Notes: generated by a model not told the origin, from the sequence alone. DNA of 64,000 nucleotides from JAIQFL01 sp035295745 (GCA_035295745.1 DATGIL010000032.1:68613-132612), one strand, 5' to 3'; positions 17,475-26,390 are shown, numbered from the stretch's first letter. A program made the numbers and translations.

Positions 17475-20400
17475 GTGAGAGCTTTTCGTCGTTTTGCGTT
17501 GATTCCTGCGCTTCTCAGCGCTTGCGCTTGGGCACAGGTCTCAACTTCACAGATCTCCGGCTTGGTTCAGGACCAAACCGGCGCGGCCGTGCCAGGCGCG
17601 GAGGTGGTGGTCACTCAGATCAACACCGCACTCACACGCTCGACTTTGACGGGAAACGATGGCGGCTACGTACTGCCGAACCTGCCTGTTGGCCCGTACC
17701 GCCTGAATGTCTCTAAGGATGGCTTCAAGTCCGCAGTCCGGTCGGGAATCGTGCTCGAGGTGGATACCAACCCGGTACTCAACGTCACGATGGAAGTGGG
17801 ATCCGTCAACGAATCGGTGATGGTCGAGGCAAGTGCGTCGATGGTGGAGACGCACGAAGGTGGCATCGGACAGGTCATCGATAATCAGCGCGTGATCGAT
17901 CTGCCTCTGAATGGCAGGCAGGCGACCGATCTGATCTATCTCTCGGGTGGGGCGACCAGCGCTCCTGCCGGCGACCTGAACTCCAACAAGAACTACCCCA
18001 CGCAGACCATCTCTGTCGGCGGCGGACTGCCGAACGCCATCAGTTACCTGATGGACGGCGCCTCCAACAACGATCCGTTTAACAATCTCAACCTTCCCTT
18101 CCCCTTCCCGGATGCACTCCAGGAATTTAAAGTCGAAACCAGCGCGATCCCGGCGCAGTATGGGCAGCACGCCGCGGCGGCGGTCAACGTGGTCACGAAA
18201 AGCGGCACCAACGCTTTTCACGGGGATGCCTTTGAGTTTCTGCGTAACGGCGTGTTCAACGCGCGCGACTTCTTTGCCACTTCGCGCGACAGCCTAAAGC
18301 GCAGCCAATTCGGCGGGACCATCGGCGGGCCAGTACGGAAAGACAGGCTGTTCTTCTTCCTGGGCTACCAGGGGACGATCGTCAAGTCCGATCCGCCGAC
18401 CACCACCGCCAACATTCCCACGCAAGCCATGTTGAACGGAGACTTTAGCGCGTTCGCTTCGGCGGCCTGTCAGGGCAGCAACAAAACGTTGGCAGCGCCG
18501 TTCGTCAATAATCAGATCTCTCCTACGCTGTTCAGCGTTCCAGCATTGAATCTCATCAAGCACCTGCCGGTCTCCCAGGCCAACCCGTGCGGTCTGATTC
18601 AATACGGAATCGTCAGCGATAACACCGAGCACCAGGTACTGGGCAGAGTTGATTACCGGGTCAGCCTCAAGCACGAGCTGTACGGACGCTACTTCTTCGC
18701 GAATTATCAGAACCCGGTGACGTACGACCAAGCCAATGTCCTTAGCGCCAACAAGACGGGCGTGGACGATCAGTCGCAGTCGTTCGTGCTGGGTGACAAC
18801 TACACGCTCACTCCGAGCGTGATTGCCTCACTGCATGCCACCGTCAACCGCACGCACGCATATCGAGTGGTGCCGGAGTATTTCACCCCTTCTGACCTGG
18901 GAGTGAACATGCACGATCTTCTCCCCGGCTTCATGGGGATCAGCGTTGCCAGCGGCTTCTCGCTGGGCACTGGCGCGACCAATCCTGGCTACTTCAACTC
19001 CACTGCGTACCAGTTGTCGGAAGATATCAACCTGGTACACGGGCAGCACCAGATCGCGTTTGGTGTCAACTACATCAGGGCGATCATGAACACCCTGAAC
19101 AACCGGCCCACGAACGGCCAGTTCACGTTCAGCAGCACCGCCGGATGCGCAGGCTGCACGGGGATCGCACTGGCGGATTTCATGGTCGGCACGGTGAGCG
19201 GCGGTTTTGTACAAGGCGGACAGGTGTACGACAACGATCGCGCCAACTTCATCGGCATCTACGCGGAGGATTCGTGGAAAATCAGCCGGCGCCTGACGCT
19301 CAGCTATGGCGTTCGTTGGGAGCCGTTCCTGCCCGAGAGCAACCGCAACGGATACGTGGAGCATTTCGACCCCGCACTGTTTGCGCAGGGATTTCGAAGC
19401 CCAGCCTATGTGAACAGCCCCGCGGGGCTGATCTATCCGGGAGACGCGGGTTTTCCGGGTGATTCGAACATTTCCAGCAAGAAGGCGCAGTTCGCGCCAC
19501 GCGCCGGCATCGTCTGGGATCCTGCAGGTGACGGAAAGATGACTGTGCGTGCATCGTACGGAATCTTCTATGACACGCCGCAGTTGTTCTTCTATACACG
19601 TTTCGCGAACAACCCGCCGTGGGGCGCGCAGATCAGCCTGCCGCTGGTGAATTTCCAGAACCCCTGGTCCACCTATCCGGGCGGCGACCCTTTCCCGGGC
19701 CTGTACACGGTCAACAAGTCCATGCCGTTCCCGCTCGCGGGTGTTTACGTGAACATGCCGCTGCACACCAACCCGCCGTATGCGCAACAGTGGAACCTCA
19801 GCATCCAACGCCAGGTGGGCAACAATCTCCTGCTGGCGGCCAATTACTTCGGAAACACGACCACGCATATGTGGACTGGAGTGGAGGCCGATCCGGCGCT
19901 CCCGGTTGCAGGCGCGACTCTGGGTACGGAGAACCAGCATCGCCTCCTGTATTTGCAGAATCCGGCACAGGGCCAATACTACTCGACCATCGGTCAGGTC
20001 GACGATGGAGGGAAGGCGGATTATCAGGGACTGCTGCTCACCGTGCAGCGGCGTATGAGCAACAACTTCAGTGTCCTGAGCAATTTCACCTGGTCGCACT
20101 GCGTGAGCGACCCCGAGACCACGGAGCTGACCGGCCCCAGCTATGTAAACCCGGTCAGCCGCGCGATGGATCGGGCGAATTGCAGTTCGGACCGCCGGCG
20201 GATCGTCAATATTGCCTTCATCGCCAACGCGCCGCACCTCAGCAATCACTTCGCGAATACGGTATTAGGCGCGTGGCAGTTCTCGACCATCGTCCGGTAC
20301 CAGTCGGGCAATTTCAGTACGGTCACCGCAGGCACCGATCTGAACCTCAGTGGCATCGGCGGTCAGCGTCCGAACCAGATTGGGGTGGACCCGCTCTTCT

Positions 20401-20783
20401 CTGAGGCCACTGCCGGCACCCAGAAGTTCAGCGTGCAGTATCTGGATCCCACGCCCGGGACGGGAGCCGGTACCACCAAAGGCGCCTTCAGCACCGCCGG
20501 TCTGGGACTTGGGAGTTTCGGAACCCTCGGCGCGTTGAACATTGTGAACCCGTCGATGATCCAGGTGGATATGAAGCTCTCCCGCCTCTTCACGATCCGT
20601 GAGCATAGGACACTGGAATTTCGATGGGAGGTCTTTAACGTGCCCAACCGCGTGAACCTTGCGGCTCCGAACACCACCTTGAGCTCCGGCACGTTCGGCC
20701 AGATTACGAGCGACATCAATGGGTCGAGTTCGCAGTCGGGCGATCCGAGAATCATGCAACTGGCGCTCAAGTTCGTCTTCTGA
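17475..20783 (+). CDS. Oar-like TonB-dependent outer-membrane receptor
   Basis: The 1102-aa protein starts at GTG 17475, chosen because GAGGAGG lies six bases upstream; ATG 17460 is a weaker option. A signal peptide (MRAFRRFALIPALLSACAWAQ) precedes a carboxypeptidase-regulatory domain (about 22-105: ISGLVQDQTGAAVPGAEVVV, GGYVLPNLPVGPYRLNVSKDGF). A plug-like region follows (LPLNGRQATDLIYLSGG, SYLMDGASNNDPFNN, FKVETSAIPAQYGQHAAAAVNVVTKSGTN), then a long beta-barrel ending in aromatic LALKFVF, as in outer-membrane proteins. This family takes up large substrates such as glycans or peptides in TonB-dependent fashion. It shares an operator with the operon upstream and with the gene at 22666. Confidence 0.9.
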   Translation: MRAFRRFALIPALLSACAWAQVSTSQISGLVQDQTGAAVPGAEVVVTQINTALTRSTLTGNDGGYVLPNLPVGPYRLNVSKDGFKSAVRSGIVLEVDTNPVLNVTMEVGSVNESVMVEASASMVETHEGGIGQVIDNQRVIDLPLNGRQATDLIYLSGGATSAPAGDLNSNKNYPTQTISVGGGLPNAISYLMDGASNNDPFNNLNLPFPFPDALQEFKVETSAIPAQYGQHAAAAVNVVTKSGTNAFHGDAFEFLRNGVFNARDFFATSRDSLKRSQFGGTIGGPVRKDRLFFFLGYQGTIVKSDPPTTTANIPTQAMLNGDFSAFASAACQGSNKTLAAPFVNNQISPTLFSVPALNLIKHLPVSQANPCGLIQYGIVSDNTEHQVLGRVDYRVSLKHELYGRYFFANYQNPVTYDQANVLSANKTGVDDQSQSFVLGDNYTLTPSVIASLHATVNRTHAYRVVPEYFTPSDLGVNMHDLLPGFMGISVASGFSLGTGATNPGYFNSTAYQLSEDINLVHGQHQIAFGVNYIRAIMNTLNNRPTNGQFTFSSTAGCAGCTGIALADFMVGTVSGGFVQGGQVYDNDRANFIGIYAEDSWKISRRLTLSYGVRWEPFLPESNRNGYVEHFDPALFAQGFRSPAYVNSPAGLIYPGDAGFPGDSNISSKKAQFAPRAGIVWDPAGDGKMTVRASYGIFYDTPQLFFYTRFANNPPWGAQISLPLVNFQNPWSTYPGGDPFPGLYTVNKSMPFPLAGVYVNMPLHTNPPYAQQWNLSIQRQVGNNLLLAANYFGNTTTHMWTGVEADPALPVAGATLGTENQHRLLYLQNPAQGQYYSTIGQVDDGGKADYQGLLLTVQRRMSNNFSVLSNFTWSHCVSDPETTELTGPSYVNPVSRAMDRANCSSDRRRIVNIAFIANAPHLSNHFANTVLGAWQFSTIVRYQSGNFSTVTAGTDLNLSGIGGQRPNQIGVDPLFSEATAGTQKFSVQYLDPTPGTGAGTTKGAFSTAGLGLGSFGTLGALNIVNPSMIQVDMKLSRLFTIREHRTLEFRWEVFNVPNRVNLAAPNTTLSSGTFGQITSDINGSSSQSGDPRIMQLALKFVF

Positions 20784-20837
20784 GCTTCGTTACCTAAGGG
20801 AGACGGGTATAAAGGGGATGAGGTCTTCGCGGCAGAC

Positions 20838-20894
20838 GTGACGCAAAAGGCTCCTCTTGCCGTCTCACTCCGGTCGAGATTTCGCGCGTCCACC
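20838..20894 (+). repeat. Dispersed hairpin repeat B, copy 4
   Basis: The sequence GTGACGCAAAAGGCTCCTCT followed by TGCCGTCTC and CGCGTCCACC is a diverged copy facing copy 3 (20947-20993). The pair forms an inverted-repeat structure between two convergent genes. Confidence 0.55.
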
Positions 20895-20946
20895 AAGTCT
20901 GACTGAGGAAGCCACTTCGTGGCGCCGGCTTGGGGAACGCGCGAAA

Positions 20947-20993
20947 GGCATCGACATGAGTGTCGACGCGTCAAAGAGGAGTCTTTGCGCCAC
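20947..20993 (-). repeat. Dispersed hairpin repeat B, copy 3, overlapping a gene end
   Basis: On the minus strand it reads TGGCGCAAAGACTCCTCTTT, then GACGCGTCGACACTCATGTC and GATGC, with hairpins CAAAGA..TCTTTG and GTCGACA..TGTCGA. It supplies the last codons (KRRGAKTPL) and stop of the ThuA-like gene ending at 20971. Confidence 0.65.
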
Positions 20994-21789
20994 GTCTTTT
21001 GCCGTCTTCCATTGCCCATCGGACGCCTTCCAGCATCATTTGCTGAACGTCTTGACGGTCCCAGGTCTGGTCGTCGTGCCCCAATTGCGAGACGAAGACG
21101 CGCCCTCGGGCGTAAGTCGTGGTCCAGACAGCGGGGGAGCCGTTGGAGGATGCCAGAAGATGGGTTCCGGGCTTCAGGGTTAGCGGCACAATCCAGTCGC
21201 GGAGGTGAAAGGGTTCGGGGAAGAAGCGGCTGACTCCGGGGCTGGTGACCTCATCGGGTTTCTCGATGGCGTCGAGCTTGCTCCCGCGGATGCCCAAGAG
21301 GTTGCGGAACTCCGGCCACGAATCGAACGCGCCTACGGTGGTGTGAATCGCGATTAGCCCTTTTCCGGATCGAACGAACGCGATCAGGTCTGATTTTTGT
21401 TGACGAGTCAGCGGCGGGTCGCCCTCCACAAACAACAGGACTGCGTCAAAGTCGTCGAGATTCTGGTAGTACGTCAACGTGCCCGTAGCAGCGGCGATCG
21501 CACCCTTGGTCACGAGCTGCGTGTCGGTGCGGATCATCGTGGCGAACAGATTGGCTCGCAATCCGAGGGCTTCGATCACGGAGAGTGCATGCGAAATGGA
21601 ATCGTGCTGCCGAACGCTGGTGGAGGCATCGCCAATCGCCAGCAGCGAATGAGGCGGATCTCCCGAACGCCGTCGCGTGGAGCTATCCGCGGGCTGCGCG
21701 AAAGCGCGGACGCCGCAGGCCGGGAAGATGGCGGCTAGTACGACAAGGGCCGCGGCGTGACGTCGGCGTCGGTAATGCCCATCGACCAC
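20971..21789 (-). CDS. Exported ThuA-like protein 2
   Basis: The 272-aa protein starts at GTG 21789 with GGAGG seven bases upstream; the frame is open to GTG 21834. This start lies inside the end of the upstream gene (55-nt overlap), so translation is probably coupled. The signal peptide follows an Arg-rich start (YRRRRHAAALVVLAAIFPACGVRAFAQ). ThuA landmarks: SLLAIGDASTSVRQHDSISHALSVIEALG, FDAVLLFVEGDPPLT, GKGLIAIHTTVGAFDSWPEF, YARGRVFVSQLGHDDQTWD. It is more diverged than its two paralogues: the loop carrying HPYGS/HPWEL in them is replaced by IRGSKLDAIE. The C-terminus runs into a dispersed repeat. Confidence 0.8.
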   Translation of the reverse strand: MVDGHYRRRRHAAALVVLAAIFPACGVRAFAQPADSSTRRRSGDPPHSLLAIGDASTSVRQHDSISHALSVIEALGLRANLFATMIRTDTQLVTKGAIAAATGTLTYYQNLDDFDAVLLFVEGDPPLTRQQKSDLIAFVRSGKGLIAIHTTVGAFDSWPEFRNLLGIRGSKLDAIEKPDEVTSPGVSRFFPEPFHLRDWIVPLTLKPGTHLLASSNGSPAVWTTTYARGRVFVSQLGHDDQTWDRQDVQQMMLEGVRWAMEDGKRRGAKTPL

Positions 21790-22547
21790 TTCAGGGCCTC
21801 CAGATACATGGTTTGGATATCCGCCCGGTCCCACAGTTCGGGGCGGTGGCCGAAGCTGGAGTAAAAGACTCTACCCTTGCCGTACGAATGAGCCCAGGCG
21901 ACTGCGAAATCCTTGTCAGATCGATGGACGCGGGCGGTGCCGAGGTCCAACTTCACGGGGTCGAGCCTGGCGAGCACGCGCACCCGTTCGCGCGAAAAAT
22001 CCTTCACCTGGTAAATCTCGTCGTTGATGGTGAAACTGGCGGGGAACGCCTTCATTGCTGGAAACGCAGGATCCTCCACTACAATTGGTGCATCGAAGAG
22101 TTCCCAGGGATGGTCGTCAAAGCGCCCGCCGATCAGGTCGCCATAGGCGGGCCAGCTATAGAAGGCGTTGTTGCCCGTATGAGCCGCCACGAAGCCCTTG
22201 CCGTCATCGCGGACAAAGCCGAGCAAGTCGGCCTTGTGATCGTCCGTCATCGGGAGTTCGCCAATTGAGTAGAAGAAGATGGCATCGAAGTCGGCAAGAT
22301 TGCGATGTGCGGACTTCTGCTTCGTCACAAGCTGCGTATCTGTGCGGATCCAAGTGTCGTAGATGCCTGTCTGGCGGCCGAGACGCTCGATGGTGGCCAG
22401 CGCATGCGAGATGGCAACGTGCTGGTACGTCCGGGTGCTGGTATCGCCCAAGGCTAGAACACGCCTCTTGCGCTCCTCGGAGCGAGCGGGCTTGTGCAGA
22501 TTGGCTGCCAGCACGGGAGCAAGGCCAAGAAAGGTCCGCCGCTTCAT
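21735..22547 (-). CDS. Exported ThuA-like protein 3, twin-arginine signal
   Basis: A 270-aa protein whose N-terminus (MKRRTFLGLAPVLAANLHK) looks like a Tat signal. The ThuA domain is well preserved: RRVLALGDTSTRTYQHVAISHALATIERLG, FDAIFFYSIGELPMTDD, GKGFVAAHTGNNAFYSWPAYG, DDHPWELFDAPIVVEDPAFPA, SYGKGRVFYSSFGHRPELWD, ending MGITDADVTPRPLSY. It is close to ThuA-like protein 1, whose end is GLTDADVTPRPF, so the pair looks like a duplication. It is divergent from the Gfo/Idh/MocA gene at 22666, the same ThuA-plus-oxidoreductase pairing as rhizobial ThuA/ThuB. Confidence 0.86.
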   Translation of the reverse strand: MKRRTFLGLAPVLAANLHKPARSEERKRRVLALGDTSTRTYQHVAISHALATIERLGRQTGIYDTWIRTDTQLVTKQKSAHRNLADFDAIFFYSIGELPMTDDHKADLLGFVRDDGKGFVAAHTGNNAFYSWPAYGDLIGGRFDDHPWELFDAPIVVEDPAFPAMKAFPASFTINDEIYQVKDFSRERVRVLARLDPVKLDLGTARVHRSDKDFAVAWAHSYGKGRVFYSSFGHRPELWDRADIQTMYLEALKWSMGITDADVTPRPLSY

Positions 22548-22604
22548 TCCTTTCGAGTATAGATCCCGCCCAGTGGGTTCCGGCCGGCGGATGTGCGGTT
22601 TACC

Positions 22605-22653
22605 GTGACGATACGGTTACCTCGTTGTACCGCGGTGCTATCGCCACTATGAT
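22605..22653 (+). promoter_or_regulatory. Operator-promoter module 3
   Basis: GTGAC (22605-22609), six bases, GTTAC (22616-22620), four bases, TTGTAC (22625-22630, -35), 17 bp and TATGAT (22648-22653, -10). The architecture matches modules 1 and 2, and the region separates divergent ThuA-like and oxidoreductase genes. Confidence 0.6.
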
Positions 22654-22665
22654 CGGTGGGGCCGA

Positions 22666-23793
22666 ATGAACCGTAGGACGTTCCTGATATGCGGTAGTGG
22701 CGCGCTGTGGGCTCAGGATCCTCCCAGCCGCCAGATTGTGGTGGGATTGATCGGTGCCGGTGCGCGCGGCATGCAGCTTCTGAAAATCCTGCTCAGTGAG
22801 TCCTCGGTGCGGATCGGCGCGGTTTGCGAGACCTATGAGCCTCGCATGTTCGGGGCGGTGGGGTTAGCCCGTTCGCAGGGGCATCGCACCCGTTACTATC
22901 GCATCTACCGGGACCTCCTGTCAGACAGAAGCCTCGACGCTGTGGTGATCGCTACGCCCGACTTCTGGCATTGCCGTATGACGATCGAAGCTCTCGAACA
23001 GCAGAAGGCCGTCTACGTGGAACAGCCCCTCTGCCGCACCTGGCAAGAAGGGGTAGCGATGATGGCGACACAACGGCGGTCGCAGCGGGTCGTTCAGGTG
23101 GGATCGCAGCGGCGGAGCAGTGCGTTCTATGCGGAGCTTGCGGCGCGGCGGAATCGGCAGCCCGCGCCGGTTCAGCGAATCGAGGCGCGCGCGGCGTCAT
23201 CCTACCTGCTGCCGGGGATCCTGAAGAGAGGTCCGACAAAATTGCCGGAGCCGCTCAACTTCGAGGATTGGCAGGCCGCGGCAGAAACCCGGGTGGAATA
23301 CAGTCCGGACCGCTTTCTGAACTGGCGATTTTACTCGTCCTATGGCGGCGGCTCGATCGCCGATCTGGGGGCGCCACTCCTGGATGGCGTCCATATGGTC
23401 GCCGGTGTCAGTTTCCCGGTTACCGTGATGGCTCATGGCGAGAATTCGAAGTACGCGGGGTTCGACACGGCGGAGCGGGCCAAAGTGGAAGTCGAATACC
23501 CAGGCGGGATCGTCGCCTCGATGTCGATCGATGGAGCATCGCCTAGGCCGGGCGACGCCGCATCCATCCGGGGCCATCGAGAGCGCATCGAGGTAAATGC
23601 GACGGCAGCGGGAGACGCCACTCGAATGCATTTGGCCGAATTCCTGACGTGCGTGCGCAGTGGTGCGGCACCGAGCGCCCCTCCTGACGTGGTCTTTCCG
23701 GCAACTCTGATCTGCCAGATGGCAAACCTCTCGATCGCGACGGGCCACAAGGTGCGTTGGATATCTGCCGAGTCGCGAGTCGAGGATCACTGA
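22666..23793 (+). CDS. Exported Gfo/Idh/MocA-family oxidoreductase
   Basis: The 375-aa protein begins MNRRTFLICGSGALWAQ, a probable short Tat signal. The NAD(P)-binding Rossmann fold follows (IVVGLIGAGARGMQLLK, about 24-40), with AVVIATPDFWHCRMTIEAL and the motif normally written E-K-P appearing as E119-Q120-P121 (VYVEQPLCRTW). The C-terminal half (LPEPLNFEDWQAAA, FYSSYGGGSIADLGAPLLDG, ASMSIDGASPRPGDAASI) has the family's alpha/beta domain. Exported members oxidise sugars or cyclitols using tightly bound NAD(P). The Lys-to-Gln change removes a residue usually important in catalysis. The gene ends 7 nt inside the 3' end of the convergent PQQ gene. Confidence 0.85.
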   Translation: MNRRTFLICGSGALWAQDPPSRQIVVGLIGAGARGMQLLKILLSESSVRIGAVCETYEPRMFGAVGLARSQGHRTRYYRIYRDLLSDRSLDAVVIATPDFWHCRMTIEALEQQKAVYVEQPLCRTWQEGVAMMATQRRSQRVVQVGSQRRSSAFYAELAARRNRQPAPVQRIEARAASSYLLPGILKRGPTKLPEPLNFEDWQAAAETRVEYSPDRFLNWRFYSSYGGGSIADLGAPLLDGVHMVAGVSFPVTVMAHGENSKYAGFDTAERAKVEVEYPGGIVASMSIDGASPRPGDAASIRGHRERIEVNATAAGDATRMHLAEFLTCVRSGAAPSAPPDVVFPATLICQMANLSIATGHKVRWISAESRVEDH

Positions 23794-25466
23794 TTCAGCA
23801 CAAACGCAAACAACTGATCGCCGCCGGTAGCCAGGACGTATTGCTTGCCATCCAGCAGATACGTCTCGGGAGCGTTGCCCGATGCCCCAATGCGCGCGTG
23901 CCAGATCGGCTTGCCGGTCTTGGCTTCATACGCCACCAGGTTCTGGCCATCGCCGCTGAAGAGCAGCCCGCTAGCTGTGGAAAGCAATCCCGCGCTGCCG
24001 GAGATCTCGTGTCGCCACACCACTTCGCCGGTGCGGTAGTCGATGGCATCGATGTACGAGCCGTAGGAGACGCCACCGCCTCCCATGGTGCCGCCGAGGC
24101 CCATAGAGCCGCGCGGATCGGGATCGATCAAATAGGTGATGCGGAGCGAATTGTTCTCGGGCACGTAAAACAGGCCGGTGTCGGGAGAGAATGAGGGCGG
24201 CGGATAGTTCGTCACGTCGCCGTTGACCAGCGACCCGGGGATGGTCGCGTCCTTCGCCGGATTGCGCTTCGGGCGGCCTTTCTCGTCCAGGCCGGAAGCC
24301 CAGTTGTTGTACATTCCGAATTTCCCGGTCACCAGATGCTCGCCGGTCACGCGGTCGAGCACGAAGTAGTAGCCGTTGCGCTCAGCCGTCATCACGATCT
24401 TGCGCGTGCGGCCATTGAAGGGCATGTCGGCAATCACGGGTGTCTGTGTGGAATCCCAGTCGTGGGTGTCGTGCGGGGATGTCTGGTAATACCAAGCCAT
24501 TTTGCCGGTGTCGACGTTCACCGCGACCAGTGAGCAGGTGTACAGGTTATCGCCTTCGCCTCGGCCCGTAGTGTAGGCAGGCGTGGGATTGCCCGTGCCA
24601 AACATGTAGAGGTGCGTCTCGGGGTCGTAGGCGCCCGGAATCCACGCCTGTCCGCCGCCGTGCCGAGCGGCATCCAGGCTCGCCCACGTTTTGACGGCGG
24701 GATCGTCGGCAGTCATCGGGACGGTGTAGAGGATCCACTGGCGCTCGCCGGTCTCGGGATCGAACGATTGCAGAAAGCCGGGCGCGTCCATGTCGTTGCC
24801 GGTGCCGGCGAGCACATGATTTCCCACCACGATGGGTGCTACGGAGGAGAAGTACTGCTGGTCGAAGCTCGAGATCTCCTTCTTCCACTTCTCCTTGCCG
24901 GTCTTGGCGTCGAGGCAGATCAGGTAGTCGTCGTGCACTTCCAGGTACAGGTTGTTGCGCCACATCCCCATGCCGCGATTGCCGGTGTGGGTGCCTCCGC
25001 GAGTCTTCCAATAGTAATGCCAGAGGACGGTGCCATCGCGCGCATCAACGGCCCACGCGTTATCGGGAGCGGACATGTAGATGACGCCATCGACCATCAG
25101 GATGCCGCCGCCAAGCCGTCCCCCGCCGCAAGTATTGAGGTCGCCATTGCCCAGCCCGCCCACGATGATCGGAGCCGGAGCCTCGCCTCCACCACGCCCG
25201 CCGAAGCCACCGCCTCCGCCGGTATTGCCGGCGCCGGTCGGACCGCAGCCGGAGCTGAGCCGCGTCACCCAGGAGAGGCTCAGGTTCTTCACCGTCGATG
25301 GGTCGATGGCCTTCAGGGAACTGAAGCGCTTTCCGGTGTAATCGCCCGAATAGGTCGCCCATTGGCTGGTGAGCGGCTTCAGAATCTCGGCGGGGTCCAG
25401 TCCGCCTTGTGCGAAGCCCAAAACCGGGGCGAGAAAAGAAGAGAGTACGAGAGTAAGCCGTTTCAT
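23787..25466 (-). CDS. Second PQQ-dependent dehydrogenase, exported
   Basis: The 559-aa protein has a signal peptide (MKRLTLVLSSFLAPVLGFAQ) and AAGGTG eight bases upstream of its ATG. The mature part begins ITSQWATYSGDYTGKRFSSLKAI in family style (LTSQWATYSGDYTGKRFSSL). Propeller blades carry W-motifs (DARDGTVLWHYYWKT, DAKTGKEKWKKEI, DTGKMAWYYQTSPHDTHDWDSTQTPV) and the end reads LLSTASGLLFSGDGQNLVAYEAKTGKPIWHARIG. It is a methanol/ethanol-dehydrogenase-type quinoprotein, shorter than the enzyme at 9235. A Gly-rich insert (GGGGGFGGRGGG) lies near residue 80. It is the last gene of a three-gene operon; the dihaem cytochrome encoded 21 nt upstream is the likely electron acceptor. Confidence 0.9.
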   Translation of the reverse strand: MKRLTLVLSSFLAPVLGFAQGGLDPAEILKPLTSQWATYSGDYTGKRFSSLKAIDPSTVKNLSLSWVTRLSSGCGPTGAGNTGGGGGFGGRGGGEAPAPIIVGGLGNGDLNTCGGGRLGGGILMVDGVIYMSAPDNAWAVDARDGTVLWHYYWKTRGGTHTGNRGMGMWRNNLYLEVHDDYLICLDAKTGKEKWKKEISSFDQQYFSSVAPIVVGNHVLAGTGNDMDAPGFLQSFDPETGERQWILYTVPMTADDPAVKTWASLDAARHGGGQAWIPGAYDPETHLYMFGTGNPTPAYTTGRGEGDNLYTCSLVAVNVDTGKMAWYYQTSPHDTHDWDSTQTPVIADMPFNGRTRKIVMTAERNGYYFVLDRVTGEHLVTGKFGMYNNWASGLDEKGRPKRNPAKDATIPGSLVNGDVTNYPPPSFSPDTGLFYVPENNSLRITYLIDPDPRGSMGLGGTMGGGGVSYGSYIDAIDYRTGEVVWRHEISGSAGLLSTASGLLFSGDGQNLVAYEAKTGKPIWHARIGASGNAPETYLLDGKQYVLATGGDQLFAFVLNQ

Positions 25467-25487
25467 TGAGGGAGCACCTTGGGCGAT

Positions 25488-26390
25488 CTATTTCACTTTT
25501 GCCAGATAAGCTGTCACGTCGTGCATGTCGTTGTCGGTAAGCGAGGGCACCAGTTTCTTGTGTGCTTCGTTTGGATCATGCACGTCGACTTTGGGATTGT
25601 CGCCATCGCGTGCGATCGATCGGCGGGTGCCGTCGGAAAGCAGCAGGGTGACGAGGAAATCGTCCTTGTGAATGAGCTGACCTTCCAGCTTCTGCCCACC
25701 CGCGAGCGTCACGGTCGCCGTGGTTGGCTTGCCTCCACCTCCGCCCCGGGCGCCACGCCCGCCTCCGCCCCCGCCTGATACCCAGGTGTTCTGCAGGGTT
25801 CGCGGGTCGGAGTACCGGGACGCAATGCCTTTCAGGTCACCCGTAACGGAGTGACAACTACTGCACTTGGACTGGAAGTAGCTTTCGCCAGCGGATGCGT
25901 TGCCGACCAGAACGTTCAGGCTGGATGGATCGACGGCATCCGGCGGGCGGGCCTGCGAACCAACCTTGGCGAGCACGGCGTGTACGTACTCCGCGACCGC
26001 AATGATATCGGCATCCACCAGATTGAATCCCGGCATGCCTTTGTCCTGCCGGGCTCCGCGGATGATGGGCGCGAACTCCTCACCGTGCTGATCGCTCAAC
26101 GCCACGAGTGAACGGAGCAGGCTCGGCCCGCCTTGATCGCCGCCGCGCAGATCGGCTCCGTGACAGGCCGCGCAGTTGACGCCGTAGACGGCCTTCCCAC
26201 GCGCGATCACTTCCGGCGATGCCAGCTCGCGCGTCTGCTGCGGGAAGTTCGGCCCGCGCCGTCCCCCACCCGCACCGGCGCCTCCGCCACGCCCCCCGCG
26301 ACCGGCCGGCGGGGCTTGTTCGGGTGGTTGCGCCCTCACCCCTCCCAGCGCAACCGCCCACACGAAACCTATGGCTAGAACCCTCTTCAT
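25488..26390 (-). CDS. Exported dihaem cytochrome c
   Basis: The 300-aa protein has a signal peptide (MKRVLAIGFVWAVALGGVRAQ) and a Gly/Arg-rich stretch (30-46). Haem site 1 is CAACH (73-77) in GKAVYGVNCAACHGADLRGGDQGG, with a possible distal Met in QDKGMPGFNL (about 116-122). Haem site 2 is CSSCH (176-180). A second Gly/Arg-rich insert precedes a C-terminal segment (LAGGQKLEGQLIHKDDFLVTLLLSDGTRR..DVTAYLAKVK) seen in PQQ-associated cytochromes of Acidobacteriota. It probably carries electrons from the quinoprotein encoded 21 nt downstream to the respiratory chain. Confidence 0.88.
   Translation of the reverse strand: MKRVLAIGFVWAVALGGVRAQPPEQAPPAGRGGRGGGAGAGGGRRGPNFPQQTRELASPEVIARGKAVYGVNCAACHGADLRGGDQGGPSLLRSLVALSDQHGEEFAPIIRGARQDKGMPGFNLVDADIIAVAEYVHAVLAKVGSQARPPDAVDPSSLNVLVGNASAGESYFQSKCSSCHSVTGDLKGIASRYSDPRTLQNTWVSGGGGGGRGARGGGGGKPTTATVTLAGGQKLEGQLIHKDDFLVTLLLSDGTRRSIARDGDNPKVDVHDPNEAHKKLVPSLTDNDMHDVTAYLAKVK

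Noticed and set aside
18828..20249. A 473-codon minus-strand frame
   Set aside because: Antisense to the Oar-like receptor; no recognisable domain.
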